Shown: positions 26,872-35,417 of the stretch, piece by piece
Layout: each line of letters begins with the position of its first letter
How positions within the stretch are numbered: the stretch's first letter is position 1
Source of the DNA: an uncultured Acidobacteriia bacterium
GTDB taxonomy: Bacteria; Acidobacteriota; Terriglobia; Bryobacterales; Bryobacteraceae
Direction: 5' to 3'
Length of the DNA stretch: 64,000 nucleotides
Assembly (NCBI GenBank): GCA_903828455.1
Contig: CAIKMJ010000027.1
Span: 124,001 to 188,000 of the forward strand
Translations under genes and position numbers: made by a program
The notes under the pieces: model-generated
The model's database searches: none
Told to the model about the DNA's origin: nothing
The model's input: the letters and a program-made list of their open reading frames with translations, nothing else

Positions 26872-28905
26872 ATGGCCATGAAACGTCGCACGATCCTTTT
26901 CGCCGCTGCCGCCTTCGCCGCCGGATGCCTCGCCGCGATGGATGGTTATGCGCAGGGCGTGGGTTATCCGAGCCAGGCTTATCCCGGCCAGACTTATCCC
27001 GGCCAGACTTATCCCGGCCAGACTTATCCCGGCCAAGCTTACCCCGGCGCCGCTTATCCCGGCGCTCAGGCCACCCAATCCGGCGTCTACCCGGGCGGCG
27101 GCTATCCCATCGGCTCAAACCCAGCGGCTGCGCCGTCGATTTCCGATCAGGCCGGCCCGGCCGTGGCGCGCCTCAGCGTCATGAACGGCGAAGCATCGGT
27201 CAAACATGACACCTCCGCCGAGTGGATGCCCGCCGTCGTCAACGCTCCGCTGATGGCCGGCGATGGCATTGCCACCGCATCCAGCGGTCAGGTGGAAGTC
27301 CAGCTCGATTATGCCGATTTCCTGCGCCTCGCCGGCGACACAGAAGTGCGCCTCGCCAATCTGTCCGACGGGCGCGGTCAGCTGCAGGTCGGCCGCGGCC
27401 TCATCCTGTACCGCGCACTTCGCGACTCCGCGGTGCAGACCGAGATCAGCACGCCTTCGGTTGCGGTGCATCCGCTGCGGCTCTCGGCCGTGCGGGTGGA
27501 GGTCGCCGCCGACGGCTCGACGCGCATCACCATGCGCAAGGGCGAGGCCGACGTCTACACGCCGAAAGGCACCGAGCGCCTGCGCGAAGGATCCATGATG
27601 ATGGTGCGCGGAGCGGCCGACGATCCGGAGTTTCAGATCGTGCAGGCCCCGGCGCGCGACGGCTGGGACAGCTGGAACGAGCAGCGCGATGCGTTTCTTG
27701 AAAAGGCGCAGTCGAATCGCTACGTGACCCAGGGTACGTACGGCGCCGAAGACCTGGATGCCGCGGGCCGCTGGGGTTATGACCCCGCCTATGGCAACGT
27801 CTGGACGCCTTCGAACGTGCCCGCGGGCTGGGCGCCCTACAGCACGGGGCAGTGGGTTTGGGAAGACTACTATGGCTGGACCTGGGTCGATACGGCCCCG
27901 TGGGGCTGGGCTCCCTTCCATTACGGCGCCTGGTATTTCCGCACGGGATTCGGCTGGAGCTGGTTCCCCGGCGCGCGCTACGGTCGCGCCTTTTACCGGC
28001 CGGCACTGGTGAGCTTCGTGGGCTTCGGCGGCGGCGTGGGAGTTGGCTTTGGCCGCATCGGCTGGGTGCCGCTGGCGCCGTTTGAAGTTTTCCACCCGTG
28101 GTATGGACCCGGTGCGCGCGCCGGAGTTGTGGCCGGCTTCGGCGCGGGTGCGGGCGTTGTCGGAATCTATCGCAACGCGCGCGTGGCGGGCGGCGTGATG
28201 GCCGTTTCCACGGCGGACTTCCAGCGCGGAGCGTTCCACGCCGTGGCGCCGGCAGGAGCGGGAGAACTGCAGCGGGCCTCGGCGGTACACGGCGCGCTGC
28301 CGGTATCGCCCGGCGCGGCCAGTGCGCGCTTCAGTGCTCGTCCGGCGGCGGTGACTCCGCGGACCAATTTCGGTTCGCAGCGCTTCTTCAGTTCTTCGGC
28401 CGGCTTCCAGTCCGGCGGGTTTCAATCAGGTGGGTTTCAATCAGGTGGATTTCAATCAGGCGCGAGCCGCGCGTTCGCGCAGCCCGGTGCAGTTGGCGGC
28501 GCAGGGCGTTCGTTCAGCGGCGGTGTACCGCAGGCTGGCACCGCTTCGTCCGGCGGCGCGGGCTGGAACCGCTTCGGCAATCCGGCGGCCGGCTTCGCGC
28601 CACGCCCTGCGACAGGTGGTGCGGCGACAGGCCGACCGGTAACCGGCGCTCCGGCGCCAGGCGGCGGATGGGGCAGCTTCGGCGCGCCGCCGCAGGGGGC
28701 CGCGGTGCAGCGCTACCAGGCGGCGCCGCAGCGGCAGATTCCCGGTGGCAGCTACGGAAGCCAGCCGGTTCAGGTAGCGCCGCCTATCGTGCGTCAGCGT
28801 GAAACCGTGCCGCAATATTCCGCGCCGCAGTCCGGTGCGCCGCGCTCCGGCAGCGTGCCTCACAGCAGCGGACATGCTTCGTCGGCTGCTCGCGGGCGGC
28901 GGTAA
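26872..28905 (+). CDS. FecR-domain surface protein with YPGQT repeats
   Basis: A 677-residue secreted protein. A signal peptide (ILFAAAAFAAGCLAAMDGYAQ) precedes a low-complexity YPGQT pentapeptide array (residues about 35-65). A FecR-type beta domain follows (ARLSVMNGEASVKHD, ITMRKGEADVYTPKG). Residues about 300-400 are very rich in tryptophan, tyrosine and glycine (WGYDPAYGNVWTPSNVPAGW, GQWVWEDYYGWTWVD), as in DUF6600 proteins, and the C-terminal third is Gly/Ser/Gln-rich with four GFQSG repeats. FecR domains without a sigma factor partner are common in large acidobacterial envelope proteins. Function unknown; surface structural role inferred. Confidence 0.75.
   Translation: MAMKRRTILFAAAAFAAGCLAAMDGYAQGVGYPSQAYPGQTYPGQTYPGQTYPGQAYPGAAYPGAQATQSGVYPGGGYPIGSNPAAAPSISDQAGPAVARLSVMNGEASVKHDTSAEWMPAVVNAPLMAGDGIATASSGQVEVQLDYADFLRLAGDTEVRLANLSDGRGQLQVGRGLILYRALRDSAVQTEISTPSVAVHPLRLSAVRVEVAADGSTRITMRKGEADVYTPKGTERLREGSMMMVRGAADDPEFQIVQAPARDGWDSWNEQRDAFLEKAQSNRYVTQGTYGAEDLDAAGRWGYDPAYGNVWTPSNVPAGWAPYSTGQWVWEDYYGWTWVDTAPWGWAPFHYGAWYFRTGFGWSWFPGARYGRAFYRPALVSFVGFGGGVGVGFGRIGWVPLAPFEVFHPWYGPGARAGVVAGFGAGAGVVGIYRNARVAGGVMAVSTADFQRGAFHAVAPAGAGELQRASAVHGALPVSPGAASARFSARPAAVTPRTNFGSQRFFSSSAGFQSGGFQSGGFQSGGFQSGASRAFAQPGAVGGAGRSFSGGVPQAGTASSGGAGWNRFGNPAAGFAPRPATGGAATGRPVTGAPAPGGGWGSFGAPPQGAAVQRYQAAPQRQIPGGSYGSQPVQVAPPIVRQRETVPQYSAPQSGAPRSGSVPHSSGHASSAARGRR
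26977..27066 (+). repeat. 15-bp coding tandem repeat (YPGQT)
   Basis: Six 15-bp units of the type ACTTATCCCGGCCAG, in frame; central copies are identical, which indicates recent expansion. Confidence 0.9.
28402..28461 (+). repeat. 15-bp coding tandem repeat (GFQSG)
   Basis: Four 15-bp units of the type GGGTTTCAATCAGGT, in frame in the same gene. Confidence 0.85.
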
Positions 28906-28953
28906 ATAGTCTGCGCACCGCACCGAAATGGCTCCGGAGTGGTGTGCCACGCA

Positions 28954-29000
28954 CGGCTGCGATGTGTTCTGTTCGCCTCGAACGGAACTCATCGCAGCCG
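28954..29000 (+). terminator. Long hairpin between the FecR gene and tRNA-His
   Basis: An 11-bp perfect outer stem (28954-28964 with 28990-29000) and an inner 9-bp stem (TTCTGTTCG with CGAACGGAA, one G-T pair). No T-tract follows. It may end the upstream transcript or insulate the tRNA promoter. Confidence 0.4.
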
Positions 29001-29005
29001 GGTGC

Positions 29006-29011
29006 TATACT
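29006..29011 (+). promoter_or_regulatory. Predicted -10 box of tRNA-His
   Basis: TATACT, 15 nt before the mature 5' end, so the primary transcript would have a leader of about 9 nt. Confidence 0.5.
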
Positions 29012-29026
29012 TGTTTTACTCCTCAC

Positions 29027-29103
29027 GGCGGCTGTAGCTCAGTTGGTAGTAGCGCCAGATTGTGGTTCTGGATGTCGAGGGTTCAAATCCCTCCAGCCGC
29101 CCC
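29027..29103 (+). tRNA. tRNA-His (GTG anticodon)
   Basis: Complete cloverleaf with anticodon arm CCAGATTGTGGTTCTGG. The acceptor stem GCGGCTG (29028-29034) pairs with CAGCCGC, leaving an encoded G-1 at 29027 opposite C73, the histidine-specific identity pair. CCA is encoded at 29101-29103. Confidence 0.95.
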
Positions 29104-29424
29104 AGTTTCACCCCGGTAGTTCCCCTTTTCCAACCCTCTCGCCTGCTTGCTAGTCGCATAAGATTTATCCGATAAATTCTTCCCGCCCGAGGTCGCTCTC
29201 GCCGCACGGACCGAATTTTTCGGGGTGGTCAGAATTTCTGGCCAGAAGTCATACTTTCGCTGCAGTCCAAGGAAAGCGCGGAAAGATCTTTTAGAATCAA
29301 TACTTTAATAGCATTGATAACAAATGAGTATTGTCGGGCGGCCTGTTCGAAGCTAGTACTGGACCTCTGGGAATGGATGAGCGGTCCGCGTTAACGTATA
29401 GGAGTTACCTGAGATAAAAATCCG
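29104..29424. other. AT-rich intergenic region with several dyads
   Basis: No gene. Dyads include ATTTATC-C-GATAAAT (about 29164-29178), TGGTCAGAA-T-TTCTGGCCA (one mismatch), ATCAAT/ATTGAT (29296-29301 with 29313-29318) and CAATACT/AGTATTG (29298-29304 with 29327-29333). Composition is lower in GC than the neighbours. Confidence 0.5.
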
Positions 29425-30132
29425 ATGACTACGAACGCGGCGATATTCCCAAGGTATAACTCCTCCCGAGGACCCTTGTTCTCCATGCGCCGGAGCACGC
29501 GTACAACCTCCGGACGCAGGCAGAACCCCCTGCGCGATCTCGCCACCGAACAGCGCCGGGTCGCTGAAGCGCAGCGCAGCCGCGCGCGCGACCAACGGCT
29601 GCAAAGAGATCTCCCTTCCATCATCGAATCCCAGGTCGGCGCGCAGATGGAGAAGCTGGAAAACCGGCTCCTCGATGACTTCCGCGAAATGGGCGAAAAG
29701 GTGGTGGAAAAAGGCACCGCCGCCCTCAGTGAACAGCTCGACGAGCGGATCGAATCGCTGGAGCGAATGTCGTCGTTCCAGACCGGCACCATCCTGAAGC
29801 TGCGGAACTCCTCGCGCGTCGCCGAACAAAAAGTGAGTTCGGTGGTGAACAGCATCGAGCACGCCTTGTCGGAGGCAGTGCCCGGCGGCTTCCGTCTCGA
29901 TCCGCACTATCCTGGCTTTTACCCGCAGCTGGCCTCGCCCGATGACATGGACTCGTCACGATGCACTGCGCTCGAGACGATTCCGGCGAGCCGCCACGGC
30001 TTCTGCCCCAGCTGCACTTCACCTCACGTGCGCCGCGCCTACCGGCACGGGTTCCTCGACGAGATGCTGCGCTTATTCTTCGTGGCGCCGTTCCGCTGCC
30101 GCTCCTGCCGCCACAAGTTCTACCGGTTCTGA
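29425..30132 (+). CDS. Coiled-coil protein with C-terminal zinc ribbon
   Basis: A 235-residue protein I cannot name. The N-terminus is basic and low-complexity (residues 20-35, RRSTRTTSGRR). Residues 40-150 form long heptad-rich helices (LATEQRRVAEAQRSRARDQ, QMEKLENRLLDDFREMGEK). The C-terminal 45 residues are a zinc ribbon with cysteines C194, C197, C225 and C228 (FCPSC, then PFRCRSCRHKFYRF). The spacer RRAYRHGFLDEMLRLFFVAP contains an amphipathic or membrane-touching helix. The architecture suggests an oligomeric scaffold or nucleic-acid-binding role. Its stop overlaps the convergent mqnB stop by 13 bp. Start could also be ATG 29485. Confidence 0.65.
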   Translation: MTTNAAIFPRYNSSRGPLFSMRRSTRTTSGRRQNPLRDLATEQRRVAEAQRSRARDQRLQRDLPSIIESQVGAQMEKLENRLLDDFREMGEKVVEKGTAALSEQLDERIESLERMSSFQTGTILKLRNSSRVAEQKVSSVVNSIEHALSEAVPGGFRLDPHYPGFYPQLASPDDMDSSRCTALETIPASRHGFCPSCTSPHVRRAYRHGFLDEMLRLFFVAPFRCRSCRHKFYRF

Positions 30133-30773
30133 TCGCGCAGCCACCCGAGCAACGCCTGCTGCGCCGCCACGGCGGCGTCTTTCACACGCCACGAAGCGCG
30201 GTCGCGCCTTCCCGCCAGATTGCTGACGCCGCGGATCGCTCCCGCCGGCAGTCCGTAAACCGCCGCCACGTGTGCAATGGCCGCGCCTTCCATGTTCTCC
30301 ACCGCGCCGCCCGTGCGTGCCACCAGCGCCGCCGCCGCCTCGTCGCTCCCGGTGCATGTGTTGATTGTGACGAACCGCGCTCTGCGCGCTGACGGAAAAA
30401 TCTGCAGAGGGAATTCGTTGTAGAGCGGCGTCTCACCGGCCACCACCGGGAAGCCCAGCTTCTGCATGTCGAGAAAGCCCTCGGGCGAGGCCGCGCCCAG
30501 ATCGCCGTAGCACTCGCTTTCGGCGCAGGCCACGTCGCCGATCCCGAAGCCGCTGTCGGGATACGCCCCGCCAATGCCGCAAACCACCACGCCGGACACC
30601 AGACCCGCGCCGTTCCGTTCGAGGTACCGCGTCAGCGCGATGGCCGCGTTGACCGCGCCGACGCCGGTCCGCAGCACATCCACCGTGCCCGCCGCCGCCG
30701 CGTCGCGCAGTTCGGCCTCGAGCAGTGAACCTTCCAGTTCCGTGGAAACGCAGATGACGAGCGTGCCGGCCAT
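30120..30773 (-). CDS. mqnB: Futalosine hydrolase
   Basis: A 217-residue nucleoside phosphorylase-fold hydrolase that removes hypoxanthine from futalosine to give dehypoxanthine futalosine in the alternative menaquinone pathway. Motifs: LRTGVGAVNAAIALTRYL, CGIGGAYPDSG-IGDV, ESECYGDLGA, VENMEGAAIAHVA (catalytic glutamate region) and RGVSNLAGRRDRASW. The last two and ESE-YGDLG separate MqnB from MTA/SAH nucleosidase. No other mqn genes are in the window. I used ATG 30773; minus-strand TAGGCT (30786-30781) gives a leader of about 1 nt. Confidence 0.85.
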   Translation of the reverse strand: MAGTLVICVSTELEGSLLEAELRDAAAAGTVDVLRTGVGAVNAAIALTRYLERNGAGLVSGVVVCGIGGAYPDSGFGIGDVACAESECYGDLGAASPEGFLDMQKLGFPVVAGETPLYNEFPLQIFPSARRARFVTINTCTGSDEAAAALVARTGGAVENMEGAAIAHVAAVYGLPAGAIRGVSNLAGRRDRASWRVKDAAVAAQQALLGWLRDQNR

Positions 30774-30780
30774 TGTGGTC

Positions 30781-30786
30781 AGCCTA
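30781..30786 (-). promoter_or_regulatory. Predicted -10 box of mqnB, leaderless
   Basis: TAGGCT on the minus strand; predicted +1 one base before ATG 30773. Confidence 0.4.
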
Positions 30787-30832
30787 TCAGGCCGCCATGC
30801 CCCGGGCCGCCGGCGCGTTGCCGCGTCCGTTT

Positions 30833-32434
30833 CTAGCCGGCGTGCGCCGCCTGGCACTCTTCGTACGTGCCCTTGAAGTCTTCAAGGCTGTCGTGGTCGA
30901 AGCGCCAGATGCGCGTGGCGACTTCATCCAGCAGATCGTGATCGTGCGTGACCAGAAACACCGTGCCTTCGTACTTCTGCAGCGCGAAGTTGAGCGCGTT
31001 GATCGATTCCAGATCGAGGTGGTTGGTCGGTTCGTCCAGCACCAGCACGTTCGGCTTCTGCAGCATCAGGCGGCAGAAGATCAGCCGCGCCGCTTCGCCG
31101 CCCGAAAGCGCCTCGGTCGGCTTCATCGCTTCATCGCGCGCAAACAGCATCTGGCCGAGCAGGCCGCGGAGTTCCTCTTCGCCCGCCGTCGGGTCGAAGT
31201 CGCGCAGCCAGTCGATGACCGTCGTCCCGGGCTGAATGGTGGCGCGGTGATCCTGCGCGAAGTAGCCGATCGCCACCTCGTGGCCCCATTCCACCGTGCC
31301 GGCATTGAATTCGAGCGGCTCGTCGGTCACGCCCGGTCCGTTCGCCACCAGACAGCGGAGCAGGGTCGTCTTGCCGACGCCGTTGCGTCCCGTCAGGCCG
31401 ATCTTCTCGCCGCGCGAAATGCTCGCCGTGAAGTCGCGAATCACAGCCACATCGCCGTACGACTTCGACAGCCCCTTGATCTCCAGCGGATGCCGCCCCG
31501 AAGGCCGCTTCATCTGGAAACGAATGAATGGCCGCGCGATGTTCGACTTCGCCAGATCGCTCGTCTGCAGCCGCTCGACTTCCTTCTTGCGCGACGTCAC
31601 CTGGCTCGAACGCGTGCCGGCCGAAAAGCGCGCAATGAATTCGTTCAGCTGTTCGATCTTCTTCTCGCGCTGCGCGTTCTGCGCTTCAATGCGCGAACGG
31701 ATCTGCGTCTTCGCCAGCACCATGTCGTCATAGCCGCCGGTGTAGGTGATGATCGTCTGGTAATCGATATCCGCCGTGTGCGTCGTCACGCTGTTCAGGA
31801 AGTGGCGATCGTGCGAGATCACCACCAGCGTTCCCGTATAGCGGTTCAGAAAATCCTGCAGCCAGTGGATGGATTCCAGATCGAGATGGTTGGTCGGTTC
31901 GTCCAGCAGCAGCGCGCCCGGGTTGCCGAACAGAGCCTGCGCCAGCAGCACGCGAACCTTCTGGCCGCCCTGGATCTCGCCCATCTTTTTATCGTGCAGA
32001 GGCTCGGGGATATCCAGACCGTCCAGCAGAATGGCGGCATCCGATTCGGCCGTGTAGCCGTCGTTTTCCGCAATAATGCCTTCCAGTTCGCCGAGCCGCA
32101 TGCCGTCTTCATCGGTGAGATCGGCCTTTTCGTAAAGCCGGTCGCGCTCGGCGAGGGCTTCCCATAAAGGGCGGTTGCCCATGATGACCGTGTCGATCAC
32201 GCGGAATTCATCGAACGCGAACTGGTCCTGGCTGAGAACGCCCATGCGCTTCGGCCTTGTGACCGTGCCCTTCTGCGCTTCGAGTTCGCCCGTCAGGACC
32301 TTCATGAAGGTCGACTTACCGGCCCCGTTGGGCCCGGTCAGGCCGTAGCGGCGGCCGTCGATGAAGGCCGTCGACACGTCTTCAAACAAAATCTTGGCGC
32401 CGTAGCGCATGCTTACATTGCTGACTGAGATCAC
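30833..32434 (-). CDS. ABC-F family ATPase (YbiT-like)
   Basis: A 533-residue soluble protein with two fused nucleotide-binding domains and no membrane part. First Walker A is GPNGAGKST (residues about 35-43) with Walker B LLLDEPTNHLDLESIHWLQDFL; second is GRNGVGKTT with LVLDEPTNHLDLESINAL. Signature loops are QGGQKVRV and LSGGEAARL. The inter-domain linker is rich in R/K/E (SRIEAQNAQREKKIEQLNEF). ABC-F proteins bind the ribosomal E site and adjust translation. Sequence style resembles YbiT most, a subfamily less well understood than EttA. Single-gene unit. Confidence 0.9.
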   Translation of the reverse strand: MISVSNVSMRYGAKILFEDVSTAFIDGRRYGLTGPNGAGKSTFMKVLTGELEAQKGTVTRPKRMGVLSQDQFAFDEFRVIDTVIMGNRPLWEALAERDRLYEKADLTDEDGMRLGELEGIIAENDGYTAESDAAILLDGLDIPEPLHDKKMGEIQGGQKVRVLLAQALFGNPGALLLDEPTNHLDLESIHWLQDFLNRYTGTLVVISHDRHFLNSVTTHTADIDYQTIITYTGGYDDMVLAKTQIRSRIEAQNAQREKKIEQLNEFIARFSAGTRSSQVTSRKKEVERLQTSDLAKSNIARPFIRFQMKRPSGRHPLEIKGLSKSYGDVAVIRDFTASISRGEKIGLTGRNGVGKTTLLRCLVANGPGVTDEPLEFNAGTVEWGHEVAIGYFAQDHRATIQPGTTVIDWLRDFDPTAGEEELRGLLGQMLFARDEAMKPTEALSGGEAARLIFCRLMLQKPNVLVLDEPTNHLDLESINALNFALQKYEGTVFLVTHDHDLLDEVATRIWRFDHDSLEDFKGTYEECQAAHAG

Positions 32435-32538
32435 GGCTGGTGGAGGTTGTTGCGGATGAAATTTCAGTTTAGCAGTGCATCGGGCTTTTTCGTCGCAACT
32501 GGCGCGTTTTTGTGCAGTTCGTCATACTGAAGGCTGCT

Positions 32539-33477
32539 ATGGCGTGGCGGCTCAGACGCGGCGAACCGGTAACCGACGGCGTGAGGCGCGTGGCGCGCGA
32601 AGAGCTGCGTCTGGTGACCCGCAACCTTGCGCTGCCGCCGGCCGGGCGCGATAAAGGCATCCACGAAGCCCGCAAGGCGCTCAAGCGGTTGCGTGCGCTG
32701 CTGCGCTTTCTCGCTCCCGTGATGCGCCAACAGTCGCGGCTTGAGCTGGACCGGCTGCGCGGCGCGGCCCGCCGGCTTTCCGGGTTGCGCGATTCCGCCG
32801 TGGCCATCGAGACGCTGGACGGCGTCGTCGCCCGCGGCATCGCAGCCGCGCCCGTCAGCGCGCGTATGGCGAAAGATATTGACCGGTTCCGCGCATCGCT
32901 CGTCGCCAGCCGCGAGTCCGCCCACGAAAATGGCGCGGCCGAGGCGCTGCGTCTGGTGACTGCCGAAATCGCCGAAGCCGCCGCGCGCGTCGCCGCCTGG
33001 CGCATGATGCCGGAGGGCGAACCGGCCATCCGCGCGGGTCTCGAACGAACCTTCCGTCGCGGGCGTAAGGCGCTGAAGTCCGCGCGCGGCCGCTTCGCCG
33101 GCGAGTTCGGCCATCGGCTGCGCATGCGCGCGAAGGATCTCTTCTACTGCCTGCGTTTGCTGGAAGGCGTCTGGGTCGGGACCGGCGAACTTCCGGCTCG
33201 CCTCAAGACGCTGGAGGAAAGTCTCGGCGAAGATCACAACCTGGCGATGCTGACCGAACGCCTGCCACGCGCCGGGCAAACCCCCGCCTGGCAAAAACGC
33301 GTCGAAGCATGGATCGCATCCGACCGCGCCGCGCTTTGCGAAAAGGCCGAAGCGATCGCCGAAGATGTTTATCGCGAAAAGCCGCGCCCCTTCGCAACGC
33401 GCGTCCTGAAGACGGCATCGGCAGCAGACGTACCACGCACCCGCCTCCCCGCCGCGGCCGCGCCGCCTTCACGATGA
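32539..33477 (+). CDS. CHAD-domain protein
   Basis: A 312-residue helical CHAD protein. Histidines and basic residues recur in the expected places: the first repeat IHEARKALKRLRALLRFL, the second TFRRGRKALKSARGRF-GEFGHRLRMRAKDLFYCLRLLEG, and the terminal SLGEDHNLAMLTERL. CHAD domains bind inorganic polyphosphate and target proteins to polyphosphate granules. I start it at ATG 32539 (MAWRLRRGEP). The ATGA overlap with the downstream debranching enzyme (33474-33477) couples their translation. This is the first gene of a three-gene carbohydrate/polyphosphate operon. Confidence 0.88.
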   Translation: MAWRLRRGEPVTDGVRRVAREELRLVTRNLALPPAGRDKGIHEARKALKRLRALLRFLAPVMRQQSRLELDRLRGAARRLSGLRDSAVAIETLDGVVARGIAAAPVSARMAKDIDRFRASLVASRESAHENGAAEALRLVTAEIAEAAARVAAWRMMPEGEPAIRAGLERTFRRGRKALKSARGRFAGEFGHRLRMRAKDLFYCLRLLEGVWVGTGELPARLKTLEESLGEDHNLAMLTERLPRAGQTPAWQKRVEAWIASDRAALCEKAEAIAEDVYREKPRPFATRVLKTASAADVPRTRLPAAAAPPSR

Positions 33478-35417
33478 CTCCGCGCATCCGCTTCGATCAA
33501 TCCATTTGCTCGGATCCTGCCAGCGCCCTCGAGCGCGAATGGCTCGAAACCAACGGCATCGGCGGCTTTGCCTCATCCACACTTTGCGGCGCCAACACGC
33601 GGCGCTATCACGGACTCCTCATCGCCGCTGCCACGCCGCCCTCCGGCCGCTCCGTGCTGCTTTCGAAGATCGAAGAGACGCTCGTGGTGGGCGATGAGCG
33701 CTTCGAACTTTCCACCAATCTCTACCCCGGCGTCACGCATCCGGCCGGTTATCGCTATCTGACCGGCTTTCGTCTCGATCCGTTTCCCGTCTTCACCTTC
33801 GAAGCCGGCGGCGTGCGGATCGAAAAACGTCTCTGCCTCGTGAATGGCGAGGACACGCTGGCGCTCGGCTACGAAGTCACGGGCAAGCCCTGCCGGCTCG
33901 AACTGCGCCCGCTGCTGGCCTGCCGCGGCTATCACGAACTGATGCATTCCGGCGTTACGTGGAACGGAGCGTTCACCGAATCCGGCGATGCCATCGCGAT
34001 GCAGCCGCGCGCCGGTTACCCCGAACTGCACTTCGCGCACGCCGCGCAGCGCGTCGCAAGGGAAGGGAACTGGTACTTCAACTTCGAATACCCCGTGGAG
34101 CGCGAGCGCGGTTTCGATTTTCACGAAGATCTGTATTGTCCGTTCGTGCTCGATTACCGGCTCGAACCCGGTGAGCGTGCCGAACTGGTGGTCTCGACCG
34201 CGCCCGGCCACCGCGCCTCCGATGCGCCCGCCCTGCGCGCCGCCGAGTGCTCCCGCCGCGCCGCTCTGAACCCCGGCGCCGATCGCTTCGACGACCACTT
34301 CCTCGTGCGCCGCGCAGGCGGCTGGACGATCCTCGCCGGCTATCCGTGGTTCGGCGAATGGTGCCGCGACACCATGATTTCGCTGCCTGGCCTGACGCTG
34401 ATCAACGGCCGCTTCGACGTGGCCCGCTCCATCCTGCGCGAAGCCGTGCGGTGGCTCGACCGGGGCATGCTGCCGAATCGCTTCCCCGATGGCGCGGCCA
34501 CGCCCGAATACAACACCGTCGACGCCACGCTCTGGTTGTTCGAAGCCGCGCGAAAGTTCCTCGATTGCACCGGCGATCTCGCCTTCCTCCGCGAACAGCT
34601 TTACGCACCGCTGCGGGACGTCATCGATTCGCACGTGCGCGGCACACGCTTCGGCATCGCGATGGACGCCGACGGCCTGCTGCTCGCCGGCGACGCCTCC
34701 ACGCAGCTCACGTGGATGGATGCGCGCGTCGACGGCCGTCCGGTCACGCCGCGCCACGGCAAAGCGGTCGAGATCCAGGCGCTCTGGTACAACGCGCTGC
34801 GCTTCATCGCAGCGCTGGCCGCTGAACTCGATGATGCGGAATCCTCGCGCTCATACACGCGGCTTGCGGACCAGGCGCGCTCCAGCATCCGCGCCACGTT
34901 CTGGAACGAGGCGGCCGGCTGCCTCTTCGACGTCGTGAACGGCAACCAGCGCGACGCCTCCGTCCGTCCCAATCAGCTCATTGCCCTTTCGCTCGGCTAC
35001 TGCGCGCTCGAAACGTGGCAGGCGCTCAGCATTCTTCGCGTAGCGGAAGCATCGCTGGTCACGCCCTTCGGCCTTCGCACGCTCGCGCCGGACGATCCGC
35101 GTTACTGCGGTCGTTACGAAGGCGGCCCCGCGCAGCGCGACGGCGCCTATCATCAGGGCACCGTCTGGCCCTGGCTGCTCGGCCCGTACCTGACTGCCGA
35201 GGCGGGCTTCAACGGCGCGCAGGGCAAGGCAAAGGCCGCTGCAATCCTCAGCGCGATAAGCGAATTCGTACTCACGCGCGGCACCGGTCTGCTGCCGGAG
35301 ATCTTCGATGGCGACCCGCCCCACGAACCGCGCGGCTGCATCGCGCAGGCGTGGAGCGCCGCCGAACTCGAGCGCGTCGCGGCTGAGAACTTCATTGAAG
35401 AAGAGGAAGTGCCATGA
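33474..35417 (+). CDS. Glycogen debranching enzyme (amylo-alpha-1,6-glucosidase)
   Basis: A 647-residue GDE-type enzyme. The N-terminal GDE_N domain starts EWLETNGIGGFASSTLCGANTRRYHGLLIA, the classic opening, and the C-terminal GDE_C (alpha/alpha)6 barrel includes LAGYPWFGEWCRDTMISLPGL, TLWLFEAARKFL, LTWMDARVDGRPVTPRHGKAVEIQALWYNAL and YHQGTVWPWLLGPYL. It hydrolyses alpha-1,6 branch points of glycogen limit dextrin to glucose; a GH13 isoamylase-type GlgX is a different family. It overlaps the CHAD gene upstream and the phosphofructokinase downstream by 4 nt each, so the three are made as a unit. Confidence 0.93.
   Translation: MTPRIRFDQSICSDPASALEREWLETNGIGGFASSTLCGANTRRYHGLLIAAATPPSGRSVLLSKIEETLVVGDERFELSTNLYPGVTHPAGYRYLTGFRLDPFPVFTFEAGGVRIEKRLCLVNGEDTLALGYEVTGKPCRLELRPLLACRGYHELMHSGVTWNGAFTESGDAIAMQPRAGYPELHFAHAAQRVAREGNWYFNFEYPVERERGFDFHEDLYCPFVLDYRLEPGERAELVVSTAPGHRASDAPALRAAECSRRAALNPGADRFDDHFLVRRAGGWTILAGYPWFGEWCRDTMISLPGLTLINGRFDVARSILREAVRWLDRGMLPNRFPDGAATPEYNTVDATLWLFEAARKFLDCTGDLAFLREQLYAPLRDVIDSHVRGTRFGIAMDADGLLLAGDASTQLTWMDARVDGRPVTPRHGKAVEIQALWYNALRFIAALAAELDDAESSRSYTRLADQARSSIRATFWNEAAGCLFDVVNGNQRDASVRPNQLIALSLGYCALETWQALSILRVAEASLVTPFGLRTLAPDDPRYCGRYEGGPAQRDGAYHQGTVWPWLLGPYLTAEAGFNGAQGKAKAAAILSAISEFVLTRGTGLLPEIFDGDPPHEPRGCIAQAWSAAELERVAAENFIEEEEVP

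Noticed and set aside
26821-27078. Minus-strand pentapeptide-like frame (repeated SLAGI)
   Set aside because: Antisense image of the coding YPGQT repeat; pentapeptide-repeat protein family would need A(D/N)LXX periodicity in a sensible context.
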